A DNA stretch of 64,000 bases from Promicromonospora sukumoe (GCF_014137995.1 NZ_JACGWV010000003.1:372001-436000); one strand, 5' to 3'; shown: positions 50,310 through 59,461, numbered from the stretch's first letter. Made by a program: numbers and translations. The notes: generated from the letters alone by a model not told the origin.

Positions 50310-52297
50310 GCGTCCTCCTGCATTCCTGACCCGATGGGTCTCATGGTGACCTGGAACGAGCCCGACGGCGCCTCTGAGCGCGCCGTGAGGCGCAATCTCG
50401 TCAGGTGTTCACCCCATACGGCGGTCAGCTCGGGGTCGTCGAGCGCGCGCACGTCGAGCGCCGCGTCCACGGCCGCGGGGTCCCAGGTGATGGCGAGGGC
50501 GCGCCCGGGCGGGGTGCCCGGGGTGCTGCCGGGGGCGAACCGGGCGACGGCCCGGCCGTTCGTGAGCACGACGTCGCCGGCGAGCAGCCAGTGCCACGCC
50601 GTCGGCCCGTCCGGATCGTTCGTCGCCTCGGGGGAGAACGCCCAGGAGTCGACGACGGTCACGGTCTCCGTGCCGGGCTGCAGCGCCACCTCCCGCCACC
50701 ACTCGACGAGCCCGTCCACGGGATAGGCCCCACCCAGCTCGATCCGCGCCCGCCAACCCGCCGCAGTCCCGCCGTCGGGCGGGGAATCGAACGTAGAGCT
50801 GGTCGCTTCATCGGGGCTGAGAGAGCGACCAACTCTACGTTCGGCGTCCTGTCCGACGGCGGCCGCGGCGGCACCAGCACCGCCGTCCGACACCTCGAAC
50901 GCCCGGGCGGCGTACTCCGCGCCCGGCGCCTGCTCCACGCCGCGGACCCGCGGCACGTTGTGCCAGTCGCCGCGCACCACCCACAGGTCGTAGCGGTCGG
51001 GGCCGAACGTGCCCGCGCGGTAGGTGGGCTTGCCGGCGTCGACGACGACGGGCACCCCGTCGAGCGCCACGATCACCGAGCCGACGTCGACGTGGTTGTG
51101 GTTCTCGTCGTTGTGCCCGCCCTTGACCGACACCGCGAGCCCGCGCGCCGAACCGGGCACGGACCGCGCGACGGCGACACCCGTCGCCGGGAACACGGAC
51201 CGCCCCACGAGCGGCGGCGCGGCGGCGGGGGCGTCCGCCCAGGAGCCGGACAGCAGGCCGACGGCGCGCGGCAAAGAGGCGCGCTCGTCGAACAGGCCGT
51301 CGGGCCGCCCGCGGTACGACGCCGCGTGCTGAGCCGCCGCGTCGTCGCCCACCCGCAGCGCCCAGGCGTGCACCACGTTCCAGGGCCAGGTCGCGAGCGG
51401 CCGCGCGGCGCCGTCGGCGACGTTGACGTACCAGTCCCCGCCCAGGTGCATGGCGTGCGGGAACGCCACGGTCGCGCCGATCCGCGCCAGCGCCTCCGGG
51501 GCCGGGTCGATCCCCGCGAAGGCGAGCAGGTCCTGCGCCTCCAGCGCGCGGGCGGCGCCGTGCCACCAGTAGTGATAGCCCTCGTCGACCCCGCCGTCGG
51601 CGGGCAGGGACGCCCAGTACGCGGCGATCCCCTCGGCGACGAGCCCGGCGACGGCCGCGCGCCGGGACGGGTCCTCCTCCAGCGCGAGCGCGGCGGCGAG
51701 CACGTTGCCCTGGATCCAGGGGCTCCAGTTCATGATCGGGTGGTCGACGCCGAGCCACCACCAGTCGCGCCGGTCGGTGAAGGGCCGCAGCACCCGGGCC
51801 TGCGTCTCCTGCCGGACGCGCCAGCGCACGCCCGGCGCCCGCTCGTCGAGCCTCGGGCCGAGCAGGTGGTCGACCCAGGCGAGCTGGGCGGCGACCTCGC
51901 CCGCGCCGAGGTCCAGGTACGGCTCGGTGACGGTGGGAGTGACGCGGCCGAGCCGGTCGAAGGTGTCGTCGTGCGCCGCCCAGCACCAGGACGACTGCTC
52001 GCACAGCAGCAGCACGCCGTCGACCACCTCGTCGACGTGGGCGTCGTCCGGCTCGACGAGCGCCGCGAGCGTGGCGCGGGTCAGCCGGGCCTGCCGGGCG
52101 GCGACCTGCTCCTCGTAGGCCGTGCGGACGCCGTCGCGGAAGAACCGCGCGTACTGCGAGGCCAGGGGCTGTGGCCAGGGGGTGCCGCGCTCGGCGTCGG
52201 CCGTGGCGAGCGTGGGGGCGAGGGCGCCCCGCACGCGCTGCCCGGCCCAGAAGCTCCGGGCCGTGACGTCGGGCGCAGGCAGCGACGGTGCTGTCAT
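50306..52297 (-). CDS. Heparinase II/III family protein
   Basis: The 663-aa protein has an alpha/alpha-toroid N-terminal half (DRRDWWWLGVDHPIMNWSPW, GYHYWWHGAARAL) and a beta-sandwich C-terminal half beginning at KGGHNDENHNHVDVGS, the metal and catalytic region of heparinase II/III-like lyases. It should cleave uronic-acid-containing or related glycans, but no signal peptide is seen, so it acts on imported fragments. The ATG at 52297 has GGAG eight bases upstream. A palindrome in the C-terminal half (50788-50843) is read through in frame. Confidence 0.85.
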   Translation of the reverse strand: MTAPSLPAPDVTARSFWAGQRVRGALAPTLATADAERGTPWPQPLASQYARFFRDGVRTAYEEQVAARQARLTRATLAALVEPDDAHVDEVVDGVLLLCEQSSWCWAAHDDTFDRLGRVTPTVTEPYLDLGAGEVAAQLAWVDHLLGPRLDERAPGVRWRVRQETQARVLRPFTDRRDWWWLGVDHPIMNWSPWIQGNVLAAALALEEDPSRRAAVAGLVAEGIAAYWASLPADGGVDEGYHYWWHGAARALEAQDLLAFAGIDPAPEALARIGATVAFPHAMHLGGDWYVNVADGAARPLATWPWNVVHAWALRVGDDAAAQHAASYRGRPDGLFDERASLPRAVGLLSGSWADAPAAAPPLVGRSVFPATGVAVARSVPGSARGLAVSVKGGHNDENHNHVDVGSVIVALDGVPVVVDAGKPTYRAGTFGPDRYDLWVVRGDWHNVPRVRGVEQAPGAEYAARAFEVSDGGAGAAAAAVGQDAERRVGRSLSPDEATSSTFDSPPDGGTAAGWRARIELGGAYPVDGLVEWWREVALQPGTETVTVVDSWAFSPEATNDPDGPTAWHWLLAGDVVLTNGRAVARFAPGSTPGTPPGRALAITWDPAAVDAALDVRALDDPELTAVWGEHLTRLRLTARSEAPSGSFQVTMRPIGSGMQEDA
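50788..50843. repeat. In-frame palindrome inside the heparinase-like gene
   Basis: CGAACGTAGAGCTGGTCGCT (50788-50807) pairs with 50824-50843 at 19 of 20 positions around a 16-base loop. The frame runs through it (ERRVGRSLSPDEATSSTFDS) in a region that varies between strands of the beta-sandwich. Confidence 0.75.
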
Positions 52298-52470
52298 GTG
52301 CACATCTCCAATGATCGAAAATGATCGTATAGGAACTCTTCGCGGAAGGCCAGGGGCTTGCCAACGGCCCGCATGGTGGGCTTCAATGGGCCATCGTTCG
52401 ATCGTAGGTGATCGAAATTGTTCGTCTGAACGGTCAGGCGGACGCGGACTCGATGGAGAGGAGCGCGGTG
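52298..52470. promoter_or_regulatory. Divergent control region with GATCGAA/GATCGTA half-sites
   Basis: Between the heparinase-like and dehydrogenase genes, ATGATCGAAA (52311-52320) and ATGATCGTAT (52321-52330) form a 10-bp tandem repeat. GATCGTA (52400-52406) and GATCGAAA (52410-52417) recur at the other side. Such repeated half-sites at both promoters suit the DeoR/LacI hybrid regulator encoded next door. No exact -35/-10 pair could be fixed. Confidence 0.5.
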
Positions 52471-53493
52471 GTGCGGCGACCTGAGGCCCTGCTCGTCATG
52501 GACGACCGGGCACTGCGCATGCAGTTCGGCCCGGACGAGGACTCCCGGCTGCGTGCGATCGCGAGGCTCGGCGAGCCCGCTCGTGTGACCGACTACGACA
52601 CCCCCGAGGCGAAGGCCCGGCTGGCCGACGTCGAGGTGCTCGTCACCTCGTGGGGCGCCCCCCAGCTCACCACCGACGTGCTCGACCTCGCGCCGAACCT
52701 GCGCGCCGTCGTGCACTGCGCGGGCTCGGTGCGGTCGCTCGTGTCCGACGCCGTCTGGGACCGCGGGCTGCTCGTGACCAACGCGGTGGCCGAGAACGCG
52801 CTGCCCGTCGCGGAGTTCACGGTCGCCGCGATCGTCATGGCCGGCAAGAAGGCCCCGTTCCTCGCGAACATCGCGCGCAAGCGCCGCGACGACTGGTCCT
52901 ACCTGACCGAGCACGGCGAGCTGTCCAACCGCGACCGGGTCGTCGGGATCGTCGGCTTCTCCCGGACCGGGCGGCAGGTCGTGACGCGGCTGACCGTGCC
53001 GGGCTCCGGCCCCGAGACGCGCGAGATCCTCGTGGCGGACCCGCTCGCGGACCCGGCCGCCGTGGCCGACGCCGGCGCGCGGCTGGTGCCGCTCGACGAG
53101 CTGCTCGCGGCGTCCGACATCGTGTCTTTGCACGCCCCCGAGCTGCCCTCGACGCGCAACCTGATCGGCGCGCGCGAGCTCGCCCTGCTGCCCGACGGCG
53201 CGACGCTGATCAACACCGCGCGCGGCGCCGTCGTCGACACCGCGGCGCTGGAGCGCGAGTGTGTCACCGGGCGCATCTACGCGATGCTCGACGTCACCGA
53301 GCCGGAGCCGCTGCCGGCGTCGTCGGTGCTGTACGACCTGCCGAACGTCATGATCACCCCGCACGTCGCGGGGTCGCTCGGCACGGAGGCGCGCCGCATG
53401 ACCGCGGCCGCGCTCGACGAGCTGGAGCGGTACGCGCGGGGCGAGTCGTCCCGCAGCGCCGTGACGCGCGAGGACATGGAGTTCGTCGCATGA
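52471..53493 (+). CDS. D-2-hydroxyacid dehydrogenase family protein
   Basis: This NAD-dependent dehydrogenase has a coenzyme loop GIVGFSRTGRQVV, the catalytic Arg in NTARGAVVDTAAL and the catalytic His in ITPHVAGS; the middle Glu lies in DVTEPEP. I place the start at the GTG at 52471, seven bases after AGGAG; ATG 52453 and GTG 52468 are in frame and possible. It heads the operon with the DUF2264 protein and a CUT1 transporter, so a 2-hydroxy or 2-keto acid derived from a uronic sugar is a likely substrate. Confidence 0.85.
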   Translation: MRRPEALLVMDDRALRMQFGPDEDSRLRAIARLGEPARVTDYDTPEAKARLADVEVLVTSWGAPQLTTDVLDLAPNLRAVVHCAGSVRSLVSDAVWDRGLLVTNAVAENALPVAEFTVAAIVMAGKKAPFLANIARKRRDDWSYLTEHGELSNRDRVVGIVGFSRTGRQVVTRLTVPGSGPETREILVADPLADPAAVADAGARLVPLDELLAASDIVSLHAPELPSTRNLIGARELALLPDGATLINTARGAVVDTAALERECVTGRIYAMLDVTEPEPLPASSVLYDLPNVMITPHVAGSLGTEARRMTAAALDELERYARGESSRSAVTREDMEFVA

Positions 53494-55505
53494 CCGACCA
53501 CATCGCATCGACCCGGACCGGCGCGGGCGCGCCCGGCGCCGGCCCGGCCAACGCCGGCGCCTCCGGCCCCGAGGCCCGCGCCTGGCTCGCGGGCTACGCC
53601 GACAAGCTGCTGGCCGCCGTCCGCCCGTACGCGTCGCCGAGCGGCTCGCTCATCACGCTGCCCGGCACGCCGGGCGGGTACGGCACCGCCGTCGACGGTC
53701 TGGAGGGCTTCGCCCGCACCTTCCTGCTCGCGGGCTTCCGGCTCGCGGGGGAGGACGGCGCGGACCCGACGGGGCTGGCCGAGCGCTACGCGGCCGGGCT
53801 GGCCGCGGGCACCGACCCGACGCACCCCGAGCGCTGGACCCGGCCCGAGGAGCACGGCCAGGCCAAGGTCGAGGCCGCCTCGCTCGCGCTGATCCTCGAC
53901 CTCACGCGGCCCTGGATCTGGGACCGCATGGAGCCGTCCGCGCAGGAGCACGTGATCGGGTACCTCGGCTCCGTCGTCGGCGACGACGCCTACCCCGACA
54001 ACAACTGGGTCTGGTTCCGGATCGTCGTCGAGACGTTCCTGCGCTCGGTCGGCGGCCCGTTCTCCGCGGACGACGTCGCGCGCGACCTCGCCGCCCACGA
54101 CCGGTTCCGGCGGCCCGGCGGCTGGTTCGCCGACGGCCCTGAGCGCAGCTTCGACCACTACGCGGGCTGGGCGCTGCACCTGTACCCGGCGCTCTGGGCG
54201 CGGATGTCCGGCGCCGCGGAGGTCGCGGCCGCCGCGGGCGACGACCTGGCCGTCCGGTCGGCGTCGGACCGCGAGCACCTGGCGCGCTACCTGGACGACG
54301 CGCTCGCGCTCGTCGGCGCCGACGGCTCCCCGCTGCTGCAGGGCCGCAGCCTCACCTACCGCTTCGCGGCCGCCGCGCCGTTCTGGGCCGGCGCCGTCGC
54401 GGGCGTGGGCCGCCCCGGGCAGCTCCGGGAGGCGGCGACGCGCATCGTGCGGCACTTCGCCGACCACGACGTGCCGGGCGACGACGGCCTGCTGACCCTC
54501 GGCTGGCACCACCCGTGGCGCCCCATCGCGCAGCGGTACAGCGGCACGGGCTCCCCGTACTGGGCGAGCAAGGGCCTGCTCGGCCTGGCGCTGCCCGCCT
54601 CGCACGAGGTCTGGACGGCGGCGCCCGAGCCGCTGCCCGTCGACGTCGGCGACGTGCTCACCGTGGCGGAGGCGCCCGGCTGGGCGATCAGCGCCACGCG
54701 CGACGACGGCATCGTGCGCGTGATCAACCACGGCACCGACCACGCCCTGCCCGGCGCGGACGGCGGCGACTCGCCCCTGTACGCGCGCCTCGGCTACTCG
54801 ACGGCGACGTCCCCGCTGCTGGACGCCGACGCCTGGCGCTCCCCGCTGGACCAGTCGGTGGTCCTCCTGAACGAGGCGGCCGAGGCCACGCACCGCACCG
54901 GCTTCACCCCCGTCCCCGTTGAGTGCGGGATATTCGCCCCCCAGGACCCCTCCGACAGGGCGAATACCCAGCACTCAACGGGTGCGGTGGGGCTGGGGTC
55001 CGTGGCTTCCGTGCACTGGGTGCGTGCCGATCCGGGCGCGCCCGACCACGGGTCCGGGCGGCCCGGGGTCGCCACGGCGGCCGGGCGGGTCACCACCGTC
55101 TCGATCGTCCGGGGCGCCTGGGAGGTCCGGCTGGTCCGGGTCGCCGACGGCGCGGACCCCCGCGCGACGGCGCTCCGCATCGGCGGCTGGGCCGCCGGGC
55201 CCGGGCTCGACTCGGCCCTGGTGCCGCTGGCGGGCGACATCGCGCCGGTCAGCGGGGCCACCACGGCCGACGACGTCACCCCGCTCGCCGGACCGACGAC
55301 CACCCCCTGGCTGCGGTACGCCCCGGTGCCGGACGGCTGGACCGCCGTCGCCGTCCACCTCGGCCGGACCGCCGCCGGCGACCCGGCCGACCCGACGGCC
55401 CCGGCCGCCGCACCCCAGCTCGACCTCACCGCCGACCAGGCCCTCGTGACCTGGCCCGACGGCGAACGGACCACGGCAGAGCTGCCCACGGCAGACCTGC
55501 CCTGA
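53490..55505 (+). CDS. DUF2264 domain-containing protein
   Basis: This 671-aa protein has an alpha/alpha-barrel DUF2264 domain (GYGTAVDGLEGFARTFLLAG, NNWVWFRIVVETFL, RSFDHYAGWALHLYPAL, GTGSPYWASKGLLGLALP) followed by a C-terminal beta-domain. Proteins of this kind occur in pectin- and uronate-polymer loci and probably bind or cut an unsaturated or uronic oligosaccharide, but I know of no settled activity. The ATG overlaps the dehydrogenase stop. A palindrome at 54915-54982 is read in frame between the two domains. Confidence 0.85.
   Translation: MTDHIASTRTGAGAPGAGPANAGASGPEARAWLAGYADKLLAAVRPYASPSGSLITLPGTPGGYGTAVDGLEGFARTFLLAGFRLAGEDGADPTGLAERYAAGLAAGTDPTHPERWTRPEEHGQAKVEAASLALILDLTRPWIWDRMEPSAQEHVIGYLGSVVGDDAYPDNNWVWFRIVVETFLRSVGGPFSADDVARDLAAHDRFRRPGGWFADGPERSFDHYAGWALHLYPALWARMSGAAEVAAAAGDDLAVRSASDREHLARYLDDALALVGADGSPLLQGRSLTYRFAAAAPFWAGAVAGVGRPGQLREAATRIVRHFADHDVPGDDGLLTLGWHHPWRPIAQRYSGTGSPYWASKGLLGLALPASHEVWTAAPEPLPVDVGDVLTVAEAPGWAISATRDDGIVRVINHGTDHALPGADGGDSPLYARLGYSTATSPLLDADAWRSPLDQSVVLLNEAAEATHRTGFTPVPVECGIFAPQDPSDRANTQHSTGAVGLGSVASVHWVRADPGAPDHGSGRPGVATAAGRVTTVSIVRGAWEVRLVRVADGADPRATALRIGGWAAGPGLDSALVPLAGDIAPVSGATTADDVTPLAGPTTTPWLRYAPVPDGWTAVAVHLGRTAAGDPADPTAPAAAPQLDLTADQALVTWPDGERTTAELPTADLP
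54915..54982. repeat. In-frame palindrome inside the DUF2264 gene, related to the 23095 hairpin
   Basis: The arms 54915-54939 and 54958-54982 pair at 23 of 25 positions around an 18-base loop. The GTTGAGTGCGGGATATTCG arm is nearly the same as in the intergenic hairpin at 23095. The frame reads PVECGIFAPQDPSDRANTQH, with no stop introduced. Confidence 0.85.
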
Positions 55506-55567
55506 CCACGCGCACCCGGTGTTCCCGCACCGGGGCGTCGCAGGAACTCACTCGAAGGAGAGTAGGA

Positions 55568-56863
55568 ATGAACCGCAAGATCATGAGCGCGTTCGGCATC
55601 GCCGCCGCCGCGTCGCTGGCCCTGACGGGGTGCGGCGGACAGGACGAGCCCGCGGCCGCCGACGGCCCGGTCACCATCAGCCTCGCGGGCTGGGACTTCG
55701 CGTCCACGCCCGAGTTCCAGACGCTCGCGGACGCCTATCACGAGGCCAACCCGGACGTCACCGTGGAGCTCAAGGAGTACCCGGCGGGCGACGACTACGA
55801 CACCGCCCTCACGGCCGACCTCGCCGCGGGCGCAGCCCCCGACGTCTTCATCGTGAAGAACCTGAAGAACTACATCACGTTCCAGGAGGGCGGCACGCTC
55901 CTCGACATCTCGGACGTCGCCGGCGAGCTCGACCCCGAGACCGGCGGCCTGGAGCCGATGTCGGTCGACGGCGCGACCTACGCGGTGCCCTACCGCCAGG
56001 ACTCGTGGCTGCTCTACTACAACAAGGAGCTCTTCGAGAAGGCCGGCGTCGACCTGCCCGACGGCTCCTGGACCTGGGACGACTACGCCGAGGCCGCCGA
56101 GCAGCTCACCGAGGGCATCGGCGAGAAGCAGGTCACCGGCACCTACCTGCACAGCTGGCAGTCCACCGTGCAGGGCTTCGCGCTCGCGCAGACCGAGGGC
56201 GCCGCGCTCGACGGCGGGGACTTCTCGTTCCTGGCCCCGTACTACGAGCGCGAGCTCGCGCTGCAGGATGCCGGCGCCCAGCCGTCCTACGCGACCGTCA
56301 CCACGAACGAGCTGGCCTACCAGTCGCAGTTCGGCACCCAGAAGGCAGCGATGCTCCCGATGGGCTCCTGGTACATCGGCACCCTGGTGGCCGAGCAGGA
56401 GTCGGGCACCGCGGACACCTTCGAGTGGGGCATCGCGCCGATCCCGCAGCTCGACGAGTCCACGACCGGCACCGAGAACACCCCGGTCACGTTCGGGGAC
56501 CCGACGACGATGGGGATCAGCTCCGACATCGACGAGTCCAAGGTCGAGACCGCGAAGGACTTCCTGCGCTTCGCCGCCGGCCCCGACGGCGCCGCGGCGC
56601 TCGCCGAGATCGGTATCACGCCGGCCCTGATCGACGACGCCGTGGCGGACGCGATCTTCGGGCTGGAGGGTGTGCCGCAGGACGAGCTGTCCCGCTTCGC
56701 CTACACCACGCACGACACCCTGCCGGAGAACCCGGTGGGCCAGAAGACGGCGGCCATCCAGACCATCCTGGGCGAGCTCCACTCGGCGGTCATGTCGGAG
56801 TCCACCCCCGTGGACGAGGCGATCACCGAGGCCGAGGAGCGCGTCGCCAACGAGGTCGGCTGA
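55568..56863 (+). CDS. Extracellular sugar-binding lipoprotein (CUT1)
   Basis: The 431-aa receptor has a lipoprotein signal ending LALTGC (Cys near 22) and the family-1 solute-binding fold (ISLAGWDFASTPEFQTLADA, GAAPDVFIVKN, YRQDSWLLYYNKELFEKAG). This size and pattern are usual for CUT1 oligosaccharide receptors. It lies 62 bp after the DUF2264 gene and overlaps the next permease by one base. It probably binds fragments acted on by the heparinase-like and DUF2264 proteins. Confidence 0.92.
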   Translation: MNRKIMSAFGIAAAASLALTGCGGQDEPAAADGPVTISLAGWDFASTPEFQTLADAYHEANPDVTVELKEYPAGDDYDTALTADLAAGAAPDVFIVKNLKNYITFQEGGTLLDISDVAGELDPETGGLEPMSVDGATYAVPYRQDSWLLYYNKELFEKAGVDLPDGSWTWDDYAEAAEQLTEGIGEKQVTGTYLHSWQSTVQGFALAQTEGAALDGGDFSFLAPYYERELALQDAGAQPSYATVTTNELAYQSQFGTQKAAMLPMGSWYIGTLVAEQESGTADTFEWGIAPIPQLDESTTGTENTPVTFGDPTTMGISSDIDESKVETAKDFLRFAAGPDGAAALAEIGITPALIDDAVADAIFGLEGVPQDELSRFAYTTHDTLPENPVGQKTAAIQTILGELHSAVMSESTPVDEAITEAEERVANEVG

Positions 56864-57813
56864 TGGCGACTCCTGTCGCCGACGACCGGCGGACGCTCGG
56901 GCTCCCGCAGCCCGAGCGCCCGCCGCTCCGAAAGCCCCGCACCTCGCTCAAGCTCCGCAACGCCCTGGTCGGCTGGACGTTCATCCTGCCGAACTTCGCC
57001 GGCTTCGCCGTGCTCACGCTCGTACCGGTGCTCACGCTCTTCTACATCTCGCTGACGAGCTGGAACATCTTCGGGGCCGCGCAGTGGGTGGGCCTCGACA
57101 ACTTCGCGCGGCTGGTGGGGGACAAGAGCTTCCACACCGCGCTCGGCAACACCTTCTACTACGCCGCGCTGCACATCCCGATCACGATCGTCGCGTCCTT
57201 GTCGCTGGCGCTGCTGCTGAACCAGAAGCTGCGCGGCGCCGCGTTCTTCCGCACGGTCGCGTTCTTCCCGTACATCACCTCGATCGTCGCGGTCGCGGTG
57301 GTGTGGAACATGCTGTTCAGCCCGGAGTACGGGCCGATCAACCAGTTCCTGAGCCTGTTCATCGGCGGCGAGATGCCCGGCTGGACCGTCTCCAAGGACT
57401 GGGCGATGCCCGCCGTCATCATCGTGGGCACGTGGAAGGACATGGGCTACTACATGCTCCTGTTCCTGGCCGGCCTGCAGACGGTGCCCGGCGAGCTGCA
57501 GGAGGCCGCGCGGATCGACGGCGCCAACGCGTGGCAGCGGTTCTGGAACGTCACGCTGCCCTGCCTGCGGCCCACGATGTTCTTCGTGACCGTCATGGTC
57601 ACCATCCAGAGCTTCAAGGTCTTCGACCTGATCCTCGTCATGACCGACGGCGGACCGGGCCAGGCCACGCTGGTGCTCAGCCAGTACATCTACCAGAAGG
57701 GCTTCGAGCAGTTCGAGTTCGGCTACGCCTCGGCCGTCGCCGTCGTCCTGTTCTTCATCTGCATCATCGTGACCGTGGTGCAGTTCGTGTACAACAAGCG
57801 GAAGGAAGCGTGA
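56863..57813 (+). CDS. Carbohydrate ABC transporter permease (UgpA/MalF type)
   Basis: This 316-aa permease has six helices after a 35-residue soluble N-terminus and the EAA docking loop EAARIDGANAWQRFWNVTLP. It joins the receptor and the next permease through TGATG overlaps. No ATPase is present, so an MsmK-type ATPase from elsewhere in the genome must energise it. Confidence 0.92.
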   Translation: MATPVADDRRTLGLPQPERPPLRKPRTSLKLRNALVGWTFILPNFAGFAVLTLVPVLTLFYISLTSWNIFGAAQWVGLDNFARLVGDKSFHTALGNTFYYAALHIPITIVASLSLALLLNQKLRGAAFFRTVAFFPYITSIVAVAVVWNMLFSPEYGPINQFLSLFIGGEMPGWTVSKDWAMPAVIIVGTWKDMGYYMLLFLAGLQTVPGELQEAARIDGANAWQRFWNVTLPCLRPTMFFVTVMVTIQSFKVFDLILVMTDGGPGQATLVLSQYIYQKGFEQFEFGYASAVAVVLFFICIIVTVVQFVYNKRKEA

Positions 57814-58652
57814 TGGCCGCCCGCCCGTCCGCGCTCCGGAGGTCCGGCCGGGTGCTGCTCTACACGGTGATGATCCTCGCCGCGGCGGGCATCATGCTCC
57901 CGTTCGCCTGGATGGTGATCTCGTCCCTCAAGCAGAACAACCAGGTGTTCACGGCGCCGGTGGAGTGGATCCCCGACCCCGTGCAGTGGCGCAACTACCT
58001 CGACATCTGGGTCAAGGCCGACATGGTCACGTGGGTGCGCAACACCCTCGTCCTCTCCGTCGCCGTGACGCTGCTGCAGGTGCTGACCGGCAGCTTCGCC
58101 GCGTACGGCTTCGCCAAGATGCGCTTCCCGGGGCGCGACGCGCTGTTCCTGGTGTACATCGGCACCATCGCGGTGCCGTGGCAGTCGTACATGATCCCGC
58201 AGTTCCAGATGCTCTCGAGCTGGGGTCTGAACAACACCCTGTGGGCGATCATGCTGCTCCAGGCGTTCGGCGCCTTCGGGGTGTTCCTCATGAAGCAGTA
58301 CTACGAGTCGATCCCCGACTCGCTGTCCGAGGCGGCGCGCATCGACGGGCTCTCCGAGTACGGGATCTGGTGGCGCATCATCATGCCGCTGTCCGTGCCG
58401 GCCCTGGCGTCGCTGACGATCATCACGTTCGTCTCCACCTGGAACGACTACCTCGGGCCGCTCATCTACCTGCGCGACCGCGAGCTGTGGACCATCCAGA
58501 TCGGTCTCCAGTCGTTCATCGGCGAGTACAACGCCGAGCACGCCCTGATCATGACGGGGTCCGTGCTGTCGGTGCTGCCGATCGCGCTGATCTTCCTGCT
58601 CGGGCAGCGGTACTTCGTGCAGGGCATCGCGACGACGGGCGTGAAGGGATGA
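57813..58652 (+). CDS. Carbohydrate ABC transporter permease (UgpE/MalG type)
   Basis: This is the second permease, 279 residues with six helices and the EAA loop EAARIDGLSEYGIWWRIIMP. The C-terminal end GQRYFVQGIATTGVKG is typical of the MalG/UgpE subgroup. It overlaps the downstream DUF624-like gene by 4 bases. Confidence 0.92.
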   Translation: MAARPSALRRSGRVLLYTVMILAAAGIMLPFAWMVISSLKQNNQVFTAPVEWIPDPVQWRNYLDIWVKADMVTWVRNTLVLSVAVTLLQVLTGSFAAYGFAKMRFPGRDALFLVYIGTIAVPWQSYMIPQFQMLSSWGLNNTLWAIMLLQAFGAFGVFLMKQYYESIPDSLSEAARIDGLSEYGIWWRIIMPLSVPALASLTIITFVSTWNDYLGPLIYLRDRELWTIQIGLQSFIGEYNAEHALIMTGSVLSVLPIALIFLLGQRYFVQGIATTGVKG

Positions 58653-59353
58653 GTGCCGTGGGGGCGGCCGGCGGTGCCGCCGCGCCGCGGCGTCGTCGGG
58701 CGCTGATCGGGCCCGAGACCTACGAGCTGGTGTTCGGGACCGTCTACACGGGCCTGATGACCAACCTGCTCCTGGCGGTCGCGTGCCTGCCCCTGGTGGT
58801 CCTGGTCGTGGCGACCGACGTCGCCACGACCTGGCCGCTCGCCGCCCTGGCGGCGCCTCTCGTCGGCCCGGCCCTCGTCGCGGCCTTCGCGGTGTTCGGC
58901 GCCTTCAGCGCCGACGGGTCGACGGCGGTCGTGCGCACCTTCGCGCGCGCCTGGCGCCGGCACCTGCGCCGCGGCCTGGCGATCGGGGCGCTCGCCACGG
59001 GCGCCGTCGTCGTGGCCGCCGTCGACGTCGCGTTCTTCTGGGGCCGGACGGCGGGCGCGGTCGCGATCCCCGTGCTGGTGACGCTGGCCGCCGTCGCGGT
59101 GCTGACCGCCGTCCTCGCCCTCGTCGCCGTGCCCGAGATGCCGGACGCGCGCCTGCGCGACGTGCTGCTCGCGGCGCTGGTGCTCGGCGTGCGCCGCTGG
59201 TACCTCTCGGCCGGTGCGCTGGTGATCCTGGGCCTGCTGGTGAGCCTGGCGGCGACCCGCCCGGCCGTGGGCCTAGGCTTCGCGGCGGCCCCGCTCCTCT
59301 TCGCGGCCTGGGGCGCCTGCCGCTTCACGCTGCGTGCCGCGGCCCGGCCGTAG
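58649..59353 (+). CDS. DUF624-like membrane protein
   Basis: This 234-aa polytopic protein with five to six helices sits, like the one at 26854, directly after CUT1 transporter genes. Its sequence (PETYELVFGTVYTGLMTNLLL at the N-terminus, AVVRTFARAWRRHLRRGLAIG in the middle) matches the YesL/DUF624 layout more loosely than the first copy. Its repeated place in both sugar-import operons suggests it helps the importer. The ATG overlaps the permease stop by 4 bases. It closes the operon, facing a perfect palindrome. Confidence 0.72.
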   Translation: MSAVGAAGGAAAPRRRRALIGPETYELVFGTVYTGLMTNLLLAVACLPLVVLVVATDVATTWPLAALAAPLVGPALVAAFAVFGAFSADGSTAVVRTFARAWRRHLRRGLAIGALATGAVVVAAVDVAFFWGRTAGAVAIPVLVTLAAVAVLTAVLALVAVPEMPDARLRDVLLAALVLGVRRWYLSAGALVILGLLVSLAATRPAVGLGFAAAPLLFAAWGACRFTLRAAARP

Positions 59354-59461
59354 GGCGCGGGCCCGGCCGTAGGCCCCGCCCGGCTGGGCCCCGCGCGGCC
59401 GTGGCCCGCCCGCCCGGGGCGGCCCGGTCGTCGTCGGCCGCTGATCGCCCTCCCCGAACCA

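Noticed and set aside
52650..55505. 951-codon frame starting inside the dehydrogenase gene
   Set aside because: Only the part from 53490 is the DUF2264 gene. The upstream part is an Arg/Ala-rich off-frame reading of the dehydrogenase.
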